The notes below the pieces were generated by a model. The model saw only the letters and a list, made by a program, of their open reading frames with translations, ran no database searches and was not told the origin of the DNA. A program made the translations under genes and the position numbers. Shown in pieces: positions 17,101 through 24,779 of a stretch of 64,000 nt of DNA. How positions within the stretch are numbered: the first letter of the stretch is position 1; the number at the start of each line of letters is the position of its first letter. The stretch is from WTFY01 sp965220875 (lineage in GTDB: Bacteria; Pseudomonadota; Gammaproteobacteria; UBA4575), in the NCBI GenBank assembly GCA_965220875.1, contig OZ244849.1, positions 1,116,001 to 1,180,000 of the forward strand, read 5' to 3'.

Positions 17101-18254
17101 TACCGGTTTCCCGTGAGATTTTTACGATCCTTGTTGAAAAGGCAGCCCTTGTTGATTTCCGCAATCGCTGTGCAACCTGTCAATGCCATTGCCAGCTCCA
17201 GTTCATCGCGAATCATCTTGATCAGATGTGCAACGCCCTGGCTTCCAGCTACTGCCAGGGCATAGATTTGCAGACGGCCGATCATGACTGCATCGGCACC
17301 CATGGCAATCGCCTTGAAAACGTCATAGCCGCTTCGAACACCGCCGTCAAACAGGAGAGGATAATCCTGTCCCACTGCCTCACGGATTCCAGGCAGCATG
17401 TCAATGCTTGCAGGCATGCCATCCAGGGCCCTGCCTCCGTGATTGGAGACTGCGATAGCGTGGATGCCGGAATCGGCTAAGCGCATGGCATCATGTGGAT
17501 GCGAGACACCTTTTGCGATGATGGGCAATGAGGTCTGCCGCTGTAGCCATTCAAGGTCTGTCCAGTCTGGTGCATCGCTCATCATTCCCTGAAAAATTAC
17601 ACTTTGCCCGGGTTGCAGATAAACCTGGGGCTTGGCAGGAAGCTTGTCCAGGTTGATTGCCTGGGCATGGGCAGGCATGACAAATCCTGATCTTGCAGCG
17701 TTGTAACCTGGGGTCTGAACCGGTGCATCCAAGGTAACCACTATCGCGCTGTACCCTGCATCTTCAGCGCGTTCAAGCAATGCTCGGTTGTAGTCCCTGT
17801 CGTGCTGAATATAAAGCTGGAACCATTTTGGCGAGTCAGTCTTGACTGCGACATCTTCCAGCCGCATGGAGGCCTGGGTACTCAGGACTATACAGGCTTG
17901 TTGTGCTGCAGCCCCGGCAGCCGTGGCTAGTTCACCCTCTTCATGAACCAGCGCCTGGGAGGCCACCGGGGCCATCAGGACTGGATGACGAAACGTTTGT
18001 CCGAACAGTACTGTTCGTGTAGTGGCATCTTCAAAACTCTTCAACACGCGATTGTAGATTTCTATGGAATTGAGTCCTTCGACGTTGGCCCTGAGGGTTT
18101 GCTCCGCTCCACTGCCGCTCGAAATATGTGCATGAGTCGCAGCTTCGATGAAGCCCGGCGCAATTCGCTCGTAGTCTGACGGGGACACCAGCTCACTTGT
18201 AATGGTGTCCAGGGGTTTGCAGATTCTGGAAGTGTGTGGTTTTTTCTTCGTCAT
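17100..18254 (-). CDS. FMN-dependent alpha-hydroxyacid oxidase/dehydrogenase-like protein
   Basis: A 384-residue TIM-barrel flavoprotein of the glycolate oxidase / lactate dehydrogenase / mandelate dehydrogenase family. Conserved catalytic residues are Tyr148 (QLYIQHD), Asp176 (TLDAP), Lys248 (IIAKGV), His272 and Arg275 (SNHGGRALDG); DGGVRSGYDVFKAIAMGADAVMIGR binds the FMN phosphate. By hand alignment, the substrate-carboxylate Tyr (Tyr24 of glycolate oxidase) is His43 here, and the Arg equivalent to Arg181 of lactate oxidase is Gly183. Its place between a siderophore receptor and piuC points to a substrate linked to iron uptake. ATG 18254 is preferred to upstream starts that lack homology. 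Confidence 0.88.
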   Translation of the reverse strand: MTKKKPHTSRICKPLDTITSELVSPSDYERIAPGFIEAATHAHISSGSGAEQTLRANVEGLNSIEIYNRVLKSFEDATTRTVLFGQTFRHPVLMAPVASQALVHEEGELATAAGAAAQQACIVLSTQASMRLEDVAVKTDSPKWFQLYIQHDRDYNRALLERAEDAGYSAIVVTLDAPVQTPGYNAARSGFVMPAHAQAINLDKLPAKPQVYLQPGQSVIFQGMMSDAPDWTDLEWLQRQTSLPIIAKGVSHPHDAMRLADSGIHAIAVSNHGGRALDGMPASIDMLPGIREAVGQDYPLLFDGGVRSGYDVFKAIAMGADAVMIGRLQIYALAVAGSQGVAHLIKMIRDELELAMALTGCTAIAEINKGCLFNKDRKNLTGNR

Positions 18255-18346
18255 CAGAATGCATGCTCGTATGGTGCTGCTGCCTTGCTGTCCTAGGCAG
18301 GCAATTTGATGTTGCCTGCCTAATGGCCACAATCATGGGCTCAGGA

Positions 18347-20662
18347 CTAAAAGTCGTACGTCAGGGTCAGGTAGGCATTGCGCCGCTCACCGATGTAGAC
18401 GAAACCACCGCTTCGATACGCCGCTGTAAAGATGTCCTCATCGGTGATGTTGTTTGCATTGAATCTCAGGTGGATAGCCGGGTTGATCCTGTAGTTCGCA
18501 AACAAATCAAGCGAGGTGTAACTCGGCACCTTGAGGTCGGTATTGGCTGCCGAATCGGGCTGTCCCACATACATCCGGCCCTTGTAGGTAGCCACGATTC
18601 CGGCGGAGAATGCCGGTGTCATCTGGTATCGCACCAGCAGATTGGCGCTTTCATCGGCAAAGTTGGCAAGCGGCTTGCCAATGTCGTTGGGATAGCTGCA
18701 GCCTCTTCTGTTACAGATCTCCACCGTGCCATCGCGGTAGGATTCCAGAATCTTCGAGCTCATGTTTGCAACGCCGAGTTGCATGCTCAGGTTCTCGGTG
18801 ATGTTGCCTGTCAGGGAAAACTCGACCCCTTTGACTCGGTTTTCCCCGGTGTTGTAGGTTCCCGTCGTATCGTAGGAACTGGCCGAGTCTGACTCCATGA
18901 CATCATCCTTGTTGATTTCGAACACAGCCAGGGTGGCCAGCAGTTTCTCGTCAAAGAACTCCCATTTGAGGCCTGCCTCGATGTTCTCGGTCTGTTCCGG
19001 ATCACCCTGGCCGATTGTTTCCGGGTCCCCGCAGATACCGCCATAGCCGCAGCTGCCGCCTACATCCGATTCTCCCCCGTTGATGTTGCTGGCTGTGCTG
19101 AAGGTGAAGTACACATTGGCATCCTCCATGAAGTGATAGACCAGACTGCCGTGATAGTTCCAGTATCCATCAGAGTACGAGAACCGGGTCGGGGTGTCTG
19201 CACCACGACCGAGAACATTGTTGGAGTAGTCGAAATCGTCATAGCGCACGCCTGCAAACACGGTCAGCTGATCGGTGAGATCAAACGTATCCATCAGGTA
19301 GTGTGAGATCGTTTCGATGTCAAAGTCCGAATCCTGTCTTCCCTTGCTGATCGTGCCGGACCAGATCTTGTTGGGGTTCAGCCCATCCAGGGCTGCCTGT
19401 GCGACGTCGAGGCGATTGGTCCCGATCAGGTAGTCAGAGGGGGCATGATTGATGTCGTAGCGTCCGTTCTCTACCTTCTCTTCCGTGTATTCAACGCCGA
19501 GCAGGATTGTATGTGGTCTTCCACCCAGTTCCGTATCGTAGAACAGGTTGGCCTGGTTGCCGAGGTACTCCACATCCTGCCAGCCGTCTTGCGTGCTGTT
19601 TTGGGTGCCTTGGTTACGGCCAATGGAGATCACATAGCCGTTGTCGGTCTCACCGTAGCGAAACCCGTTTTCCAGGCGGAGCTTCTCATTGAACGCGTAG
19701 CGCGCCTTGAACGTGAACGTGTTTACCTCAGTGTCGAGGAAGTCGCGGTTTTCCTGCAGGTAGACCGTCGGATCATCCTCAGGCTTGCCGTCGACGAAGT
19801 AGGTGCCGAGATCCGGGATATCCTCAGCTGTCAGGTGATAGTAGTCCGCCACCAGTTCCAGGCGATCATTCGGTGCATAGGAGCCGGATAGCAACGCACC
19901 GAGGCGGTCCTCGTCTGCCGGGTCGCGGTCAGGAATCTCCTTGTAGCCGTACAGCAGGTTGGCCCGCACGGCGACCTGGTCACTGAGCCGTTTGTTGCTG
20001 TCTACGGTAACCCGCCTGTATTCATCTGTGCCGAGACTGGCATCTACACTGGTAAAGTCGTATTCGGTGCTCGCCTTCTTGGTGATCGTGTTGATTGTCC
20101 CTCCCGTTGAGCCGCGCCCGGCAAAGGTGGAGCTGGGGCCTTTCGTGACCTCGACCTGCTCCGCTGCAAAGCTCTCGCGCGTGGTCATGCCTGGGTCCCG
20201 CAAACCGTCGATGAACACGTCACTTCGCGCTTCATGGCCGCGAATGACGTAACGGTCCCCAAAGGCATTGCCTCCTTCCCCGGTGCCGATCGTGATTCCC
20301 GGCACGGTCGCAAGTACATCGCGCATGTCCGACTTGCCGGACTCCTCGATACGGGTCTGTGTCAGCACCTCGATCGTCTGGGGGGTGTCTGCCAGGGGTT
20401 TGACGTGGCGTGAATCCCCGGAGATCCTTGCCTTGTAAGGTGCCCCCGGTTCTGAATAGGGATTGGTGTCGATGGTCCGCTCTTCAATTCTCATCGTTTC
20501 CAGAATAACGGGGACTTCATCTTGGGCCGTTACGGCTGTGCTGGAAAGCACGGCAGAAAGACTCAGGGCCAAGGCTGTCTTGGTTGGCTTGGCCAGAAAT
20601 TTTCTTGCGCGCTGGTTCCGTGAAGAGGCCGGCGTGAATTTTTCGGAATGAACTGACTTCAT
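18347..20662 (-). CDS. TonB-dependent catecholate siderophore receptor, Fiu-like
   Basis: A 771-residue outer-membrane receptor. It has a twin-basic-rich N-terminus and a signal peptide (LALSLSAVLSSTAVTAQD, cleavage near 47), a plug domain (ADTPQTIEVLTQ, RDVLATVPGITIGTGEGG, YVIRGHEARSDVFIDGLRDPG, EQVEVTKGPSSTFAGRGSTGG), and a 22-strand barrel ending in the terminal Phe of LTLTYDF. The plug motifs are those of Fiu/PiuA-type receptors for catechols such as dihydroxybenzoylserine. A Cys pair in VGGSCGYGGICGD and another in EICNRRGCSY probably form disulphides in extracellular loops. It is fifth in the Fur-controlled operon, 28 bases after tonB. Confidence 0.95.
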   Translation of the reverse strand: MKSVHSEKFTPASSRNQRARKFLAKPTKTALALSLSAVLSSTAVTAQDEVPVILETMRIEERTIDTNPYSEPGAPYKARISGDSRHVKPLADTPQTIEVLTQTRIEESGKSDMRDVLATVPGITIGTGEGGNAFGDRYVIRGHEARSDVFIDGLRDPGMTTRESFAAEQVEVTKGPSSTFAGRGSTGGTINTITKKASTEYDFTSVDASLGTDEYRRVTVDSNKRLSDQVAVRANLLYGYKEIPDRDPADEDRLGALLSGSYAPNDRLELVADYYHLTAEDIPDLGTYFVDGKPEDDPTVYLQENRDFLDTEVNTFTFKARYAFNEKLRLENGFRYGETDNGYVISIGRNQGTQNSTQDGWQDVEYLGNQANLFYDTELGGRPHTILLGVEYTEEKVENGRYDINHAPSDYLIGTNRLDVAQAALDGLNPNKIWSGTISKGRQDSDFDIETISHYLMDTFDLTDQLTVFAGVRYDDFDYSNNVLGRGADTPTRFSYSDGYWNYHGSLVYHFMEDANVYFTFSTASNINGGESDVGGSCGYGGICGDPETIGQGDPEQTENIEAGLKWEFFDEKLLATLAVFEINKDDVMESDSASSYDTTGTYNTGENRVKGVEFSLTGNITENLSMQLGVANMSSKILESYRDGTVEICNRRGCSYPNDIGKPLANFADESANLLVRYQMTPAFSAGIVATYKGRMYVGQPDSAANTDLKVPSYTSLDLFANYRINPAIHLRFNANNITDEDIFTAAYRSGGFVYIGERRNAYLTLTYDF

Positions 20663-20690
20663 AAAATACTCCTGCAGGGTTGCCTGATGT

Positions 20691-21647
20691 CTATTTGTCG
20701 GTGATCAATGAATATTCGATGGGAATTGCCAGAGTCAGCTTTTCCCGATGCATGCTTTCTGGAATTTCGGGTAGCGGGTTGGCCTGAGCCAGCATGTCCA
20801 GGGCTGCTTTGTCCAGTTCTTGATGGCCCGAGCTTTTGATTACTTTTGAACTAAGGATTTCTCCCTGTTTGTTGATCGAAAACTGTAACGTCACAACCCC
20901 CTGTGTTTTTTTCTTTTTGAGGTCAATGGGGTAGTTCTTGTGCTGGTTCAGCCAGGCCATGAGGGTTCTGAAGTAGTGGCTTGTATCGGTATTTTTGCGA
21001 CCAGGCCTTCTTTTGTTGTGCCTGACTGGCTTGACCGGCCCCCGGCTTTCGGGACCCGTTTTCTGTACAGGATTTTCCGGCACTGCCTTGACCTGGGTGC
21101 TGGCGGTCAGGGGTTCCTGGTGTGATTTCTGAACAGGGACCGGTTTCCTTTTCATCTCCGGCTGCACCGGTTTCACCTTGGGGGCTGCCGGCTTTTCGGG
21201 CCTGTCCTGGACAGTGGCATGAATCCTCCTGACTGTGTTGTGGCGTGCCTTTGGAAGTTCAGGGATTGAAGGCAAGGCTTGAGTGCGTGCAGCTTCCTTC
21301 TCCTGGACATCACGTTCAACAGGTTGCTGGTGTAGTTCAGCAGGTTGAACTGGCGAAGGTTTCGATGAAGGTGGTAGTTTTTTGTCTACAGCAGGCTCGG
21401 GCTCGAACTTGGGCCCAGCTTCTGCAGCACTGTGAATCTCGTTCTCTTCGATACCCGGTTCATGCAGCATGCGCCGTATCATGTGCGTATACTTGTCATT
21501 CATGTCCAGTCCGATGTCCACACCCTTATGTGCATTCTGCAAGGTGCCAGTGTGGCCTGATTGCCTGAAACCGAGGAATGCTATGGCTACGATGAGATGG
21601 AGACTGACAGCTATGCAAAATGCCAATAGCCAGTGATAGATGCTCAT
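20691..21647 (-). CDS. tonB: TonB energy-transducing protein
   Basis: A 318-residue TonB. One N-terminal membrane helix (WLLAFCIAVSLHLIVAIAFL, with the helix His that couples to ExbB/D) is followed by a long Pro/Lys/Glu-rich periplasmic linker (about 70-215) and a C-terminal TonB domain with WLNQHKNYPIDLKKKKTQGV, LQFSINKQGEI, SSGHQELDKAALDML, and NPLPEIPESM. It transmits the proton-driven force of ExbBD to the receptor coded next. The ATG overlaps the stop of the exbD-like gene by 4 bases. Confidence 0.94.
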   Translation of the reverse strand: MSIYHWLLAFCIAVSLHLIVAIAFLGFRQSGHTGTLQNAHKGVDIGLDMNDKYTHMIRRMLHEPGIEENEIHSAAEAGPKFEPEPAVDKKLPPSSKPSPVQPAELHQQPVERDVQEKEAARTQALPSIPELPKARHNTVRRIHATVQDRPEKPAAPKVKPVQPEMKRKPVPVQKSHQEPLTASTQVKAVPENPVQKTGPESRGPVKPVRHNKRRPGRKNTDTSHYFRTLMAWLNQHKNYPIDLKKKKTQGVVTLQFSINKQGEILSSKVIKSSGHQELDKAALDMLAQANPLPEIPESMHREKLTLAIPIEYSLITDK

Positions 21648-22066
21648 GAACCGGAACCTTCTGCTCTGCCGAACAAGGTGATGGTCGTGACGTGGTTCCT
21701 TTGCAGGGTACTCAACAAGTGATCGAGCGCAGACGCCTTGACATGCTTGTCTGCCTTGAGGACGACGTGGCCAGGCACTACGTTCAACTTCTCAAGAATT
21801 TCAGGGTCCAGAGACTCAAGCTCAACACGTACACCATTGATTCTGAGTGAGTGGTCTGAATGCAATGCGAGTGAAACAGCTGCGCTATTCAGGGCTTCAT
21901 CGCTGTTTGAAATTGGAGGATCGATTTGTTCATTCGTGATCGCAGTGATTTCTCCTGCAATCATGTAAAACACCAGTAGCAAAAACACGATATTGATGAG
22001 TGGAATCATGTTCTCGTCACGATTCCTGGGCCCGGAATTTACCCTGTGATAGATTGCCCTGGTCAT
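21644..22066 (-). CDS. exbD2: ExbD-like protein with Asp-to-Asn change at the proton site
   Basis: A 140-residue ExbD/TolR-family protein with one membrane helix. The helix reads NMIPLINIVFLLLVFYMI; the aspartate that carries protons in ExbD (E. coli Asp25, in TPFIDVM) is Asn here, coded by AAT at 21992-21994. With the ATG at 22066 the Asn is residue 25, the same number as in E. coli. The periplasmic part (VRVELESLDPEILEKLN, VVLKADKHVKASALDHLL) is normal for ExbD. A TTG start at 22102 is also open but would overlap the preceding gene; ATG 22066 leaves a 4-base gap. It sits beside a canonical exbD in the same operon. Confidence 0.92.
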   Translation of the reverse strand: MTRAIYHRVNSGPRNRDENMIPLINIVFLLLVFYMIAGEITAITNEQIDPPISNSDEALNSAAVSLALHSDHSLRINGVRVELESLDPEILEKLNVVPGHVVLKADKHVKASALDHLLSTLQRNHVTTITLFGRAEGSGS

Positions 22067-22070
22067 GCGT

Positions 22071-22493
22071 TCACTCGGGTTCTTCAGGAAATGAACCGCC
22101 AAAGGTCACGCGCTCGAGACCAATCTCGTTCAGACGTTCTACTGCAGAAACTATTGTTTGTACGGTCACATTGGCTTCAGTTAGGAGCAGCAGTGTTTTT
22201 GCCGTGTCAAAACTGTGAGCATCTTCTTCGGTAAGATCATCAAAACTCGCAATGGAAAAACTGCTGTTGTGGAGATTCAAGCTCCCTGTTTCTCCCAGTA
22301 TCGCAACCTGTGATTCACGAACGCTTTCACTGGCACCTGTGCTCGTGGCCATTGTCCGAAAATCGATTGCACGCCACCGGGAAAACGTCGAAGACAGCAT
22401 GAAAAAAAGCAGTAAAATGAATACCACGTCGATTAGTGCGGTCAGGCTGATGGACCGTGAGCGGCGTGGCTGGAACAATTGAAGCACGCTCAT
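22071..22493 (-). CDS. exbD1: ExbD proton-channel subunit (canonical Asp)
   Basis: A 140-residue ExbD. The transmembrane helix LTALIDVVFILLLFFML retains the essential Asp (residue 22), followed by a periplasmic domain ending TIVSAVERLNEIGLERVTFGG. It should pair with the ExbB coded 7 bases upstream to power TonB. The frame is open to 22529 (overlapping exbB), but ATG 22493 lies just after the exbB stop and gives the usual short basic N-terminus (QLFQPRRSRSI). The next gene codes an ExbD paralogue lacking the Asp. Confidence 0.92.
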   Translation of the reverse strand: MSVLQLFQPRRSRSISLTALIDVVFILLLFFMLSSTFSRWRAIDFRTMATSTGASESVRESQVAILGETGSLNLHNSSFSIASFDDLTEEDAHSFDTAKTLLLLTEANVTVQTIVSAVERLNEIGLERVTFGGSFPEEPE

Positions 22494-22500
22494 CTCATGC

Positions 22501-23172
22501 TCACCCCGCCTGTTGGGCAGGTTGCCCATCCAGCCCTGCCTTTAGCGTGAATAAATGCTCCAGGCTGTCCTGGACTGTGAAAGCATGTCTTTCCACCTGG
22601 CGTTCAAGCCAGCTATGGGCAAGGGCGGTGGGGATAGCAACGGCTAGACCTACGGCAGTAGTTAACAATGCCTGCCAGATCCCGCTGGAAAGGACCCCCG
22701 GGTTTATCTGGGACCCTGCAGCCTCCATGGCCTGGAAAGCTTCAATCATGCCCAGCACTGTGCCGAACAGCCCAAGAAGCGGTGCAAGGGTTGCAATTAC
22801 CTCAAGAGGGCGCAGGTAGCTTGCTAGCTGGGTGATGGCCGCTCGTGCAATGCGTGTGGATTCTGTTTTGATATCACCACTGGACAAGGCAGGGTTCTTG
22901 AACAGCCTGAGTGTCTCAGACAGGGTGTGTGTGTAGAGGTTACTTCGTCCTGAAACAAGCGAGTCAGAAAGCATCAGCATATCGGACTCAACTTGCACGA
23001 GAGGTACAGACTTGGTCAGCTTTAGTGGGAGCCTGAGCAAGTAAAGCTGCCAAAACTTGATTAGAGCGATTGTGATTGAACCAATGGAAAAACAGATCAA
23101 GATCAGGACAACTGGACCACCCAAGTCCAGAATGCTGGTTCCAAATTCGATCATTTCGTGTGCATAGTTCAT
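22501..23172 (-). CDS. exbB: ExbB/TolQ-family proton channel protein
   Basis: A 223-residue ExbB with three membrane segments: near residues 17-40 (GGPVVLILICFSIGSITIAL), about 128-148 (ATLAPLLGLFGTVLGMIEAF) and about 170-190 (LLTTAVGLAVAIPTALAHSWL). The Thr residues in GLFGTVLGM and ALLTTAVGL line the pentamer pore where ExbD protons pass. First gene of the operon, with a near-consensus promoter and Fur box immediately upstream. ATG 23172 is chosen; ATG 23154 (MIEFGTS) is also possible. Confidence 0.93.
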   Translation of the reverse strand: MNYAHEMIEFGTSILDLGGPVVLILICFSIGSITIALIKFWQLYLLRLPLKLTKSVPLVQVESDMLMLSDSLVSGRSNLYTHTLSETLRLFKNPALSSGDIKTESTRIARAAITQLASYLRPLEVIATLAPLLGLFGTVLGMIEAFQAMEAAGSQINPGVLSSGIWQALLTTAVGLAVAIPTALAHSWLERQVERHAFTVQDSLEHLFTLKAGLDGQPAQQAG

Positions 23173-23201
23173 TCTATAACACAGATGATTATAATAACGA
23201 T

Positions 23202-23220
23202 AATGAGAATTATTCTTATT
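23202..23220. promoter_or_regulatory. Fur box upstream of the exbB operon
   Basis: AATGAGAAT-T-ATTCTTATT is a 9-1-9 inverted repeat with one mismatch and matches the Fur consensus well. It overlaps the -10 element and the expected transcription start of exbB, so iron-loaded Fur should block the whole exb-tonB-receptor operon. Flanking bases (ATAACGATAATGA) extend the A/T-rich Fur-like array to the left. Confidence 0.88.
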
Positions 23221-23245
23221 ATATTACATGAATATGTATTGTCAA
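23218..23245 (-). promoter_or_regulatory. exbB operon promoter (near consensus)
   Basis: On the minus strand, TTGACA (23240-23245) and TATAAT (23218-23223) are perfect consensus hexamers with a 16-base spacer. This is the strongest promoter visible in the window, and it is overlapped by a Fur box, as expected of a tightly repressed iron-starvation operon. Confidence 0.85.
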
Positions 23246-23680
23246 TCCCCCATGACTTTCAGAAATGCAATGATGGTGCGCGTTCATCCGGTCTTCTTTT
23301 GCAGAACCACGGAGATTGCCTCATTGATTCAAACCTTCAGGAGATTCATTCAATTCTTGCAGAGCATGCGTACCTGCTGTTGAGCACCCAACAATCGTTC
23401 GCGACCACTAGATGCCAAGCAGGTGATCCTGAGAAGACTTGCCCGTCAGGATTGTGCTAGTCTTGCCGGGTAGTCTGAACAATCACTTATCGGGAACCGG
23501 CAGGTACAAGTTTTCTAGGCGCTTAACAAACGTAAGTATCCGAATGTAAAACACTTATATCCCAGGCATTGGATTTGCTCGACACTGCCGGGATTCCACT
23601 AGGTCACGTTTTTCGTATTTCGATGAGTATCGGATTTTGGCACTTGAGAATTCAATTCACAGCTCTTGCACCGCTTGCAG
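23246..23680. other. Long intergenic stretch before pheA, no gene recognised
   Basis: About 430 bases between the exbB promoter and pheA. An open frame on the plus strand (from TTG 23158 to 23460) runs through the Fur region, but its start lies inside exbB and it has no recognisable features; I do not accept it as a gene. No leader peptide rich in Phe codons, terminator or convincing -35/-10 pair for pheA was found, though pheA must have a promoter here because the island separates it from gyrA-serC. Confidence 0.4.
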
Positions 23681-24760
23681 ATGAACGAGGAACTTGAGTC
23701 ATTACGTCAGCAGATCGATGACGTGGACCGCGCGTTGCTGGACCTGATCAATGACCGGGCGAGCTTGGCGCTTCGAATAGCACAAGTCAAGGCACGCTCC
23801 GGTAAGGGCGGGACGTTTTACAGGCCTGACAGGGAAGCGAACGTGCTCAATAGAGTTCTCAAGCACAACCAGGGACCGTTGTCAGATGAAGAGATGGCAC
23901 GCCTGGTACGCGAGGTCATGTCCGCCTGCCTGGCACTGGAACAGGTTCTGAACATTGCGTTTCTCGGGCCTTCCGGCACGTTCACGGAGGAGGCCGCACA
24001 CAAGCATTTCGGCCGGTCCATCCAAACGGTAGCCGCAGACTCTATTGATGACGTGTTCCGGGAGGTCGAGTCGGACAATGCTGACTATGGCGTGGTGCCG
24101 ATCGAAAACTCGACGCAGGGCATCGTCAACAGCACGCTAGACATGTTCATGGAGTCGACGCTCAAGATTGTCGGTGAAGTCGAGCTCAGGATACATCAGC
24201 ATTTACTGACTCATGCGACCGATTTGTCCGGGATTGAAGTGCTGTACTCGCATCTTCAGTCGATAGCCCAGTGCAAGAGGTGGCTGGGTGACAACCTTCC
24301 CGGAGTGGAACGTATTCCGGTTACCAGCAATGCGGATGCCGCAAGGCGGGCCAGTGGCGAACCGCAGGCCGCTGCCATCGCAGGTGAGGATGCAGCCGTG
24401 AAGTACCGGCTTCCGGTTTTGAAAAAGAACATCCAGGACTCGCCTGGCAATACCACCCGTTTCCTGATCATCGGCAAGCAGGAAACCGCACCTAGCGGAT
24501 CTGACAAGACTACGCTGCTGGTGTCCACGCACAACAAGCCTGGAGCCCTGTACAGCCTGCTGCAGCCGCTCGCTCAGAACAATGTCAGCATGACGCGCAT
24601 CGAGTCCAGACCCTCCCACTGCATCAACTGGGATTATGTTTTTTTCCTGGACCTGGACGGCCATGTCGAGAACCCGACGGTCCGGGCCTCGATCGAGGAA
24701 CTTCGCGCGGAAGCCGGACTGCTCAAGGTCCTGGGGTCCTATCCCAGGGCTGTACTCTGA
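23681..24760 (+). CDS. pheA: Bifunctional chorismate mutase / prephenate dehydratase (P-protein)
   Basis: A 359-residue P-protein for phenylalanine synthesis. It has an AroQ-type chorismate mutase (about 1-85: IDDVDRALLDLINDRASLA, with YRPDREANVL), a dehydratase domain (IAFLGPSGTFTEEAAHKHF, GVVPIENSTQGIVNSTLD, and NTTRFLIIGK with the catalytic Thr), and a C-terminal ACT domain for Phe feedback (NKPGALYSLLQPLAQNNVSMTRIESRPS). The frame opens at TTG 23666, but ATG 23681 is the better start. It would normally follow serC directly; here 11 kb separate them. No hisC gene lies between pheA and tyrA. Confidence 0.95.
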   Translation: MNEELESLRQQIDDVDRALLDLINDRASLALRIAQVKARSGKGGTFYRPDREANVLNRVLKHNQGPLSDEEMARLVREVMSACLALEQVLNIAFLGPSGTFTEEAAHKHFGRSIQTVAADSIDDVFREVESDNADYGVVPIENSTQGIVNSTLDMFMESTLKIVGEVELRIHQHLLTHATDLSGIEVLYSHLQSIAQCKRWLGDNLPGVERIPVTSNADAARRASGEPQAAAIAGEDAAVKYRLPVLKKNIQDSPGNTTRFLIIGKQETAPSGSDKTTLLVSTHNKPGALYSLLQPLAQNNVSMTRIESRPSHCINWDYVFFLDLDGHVENPTVRASIEELRAEAGLLKVLGSYPRAVL

Positions 24761-24779
24761 CACGCACGGTAGCGATTCG

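Noticed and set aside
23158..23460. 100-codon plus-strand frame crossing the exbB Fur box
   Set aside because: Starts inside exbB, its first third is translated Fur box and promoter, and no domain or ribosome site supports it.
23461..23680. pheA attenuator with Phe leader peptide
   Set aside because: A short TTT-TTC-rich run exists near 23610, but a stop codon precedes it in frame and there is no start codon or terminator hairpin.
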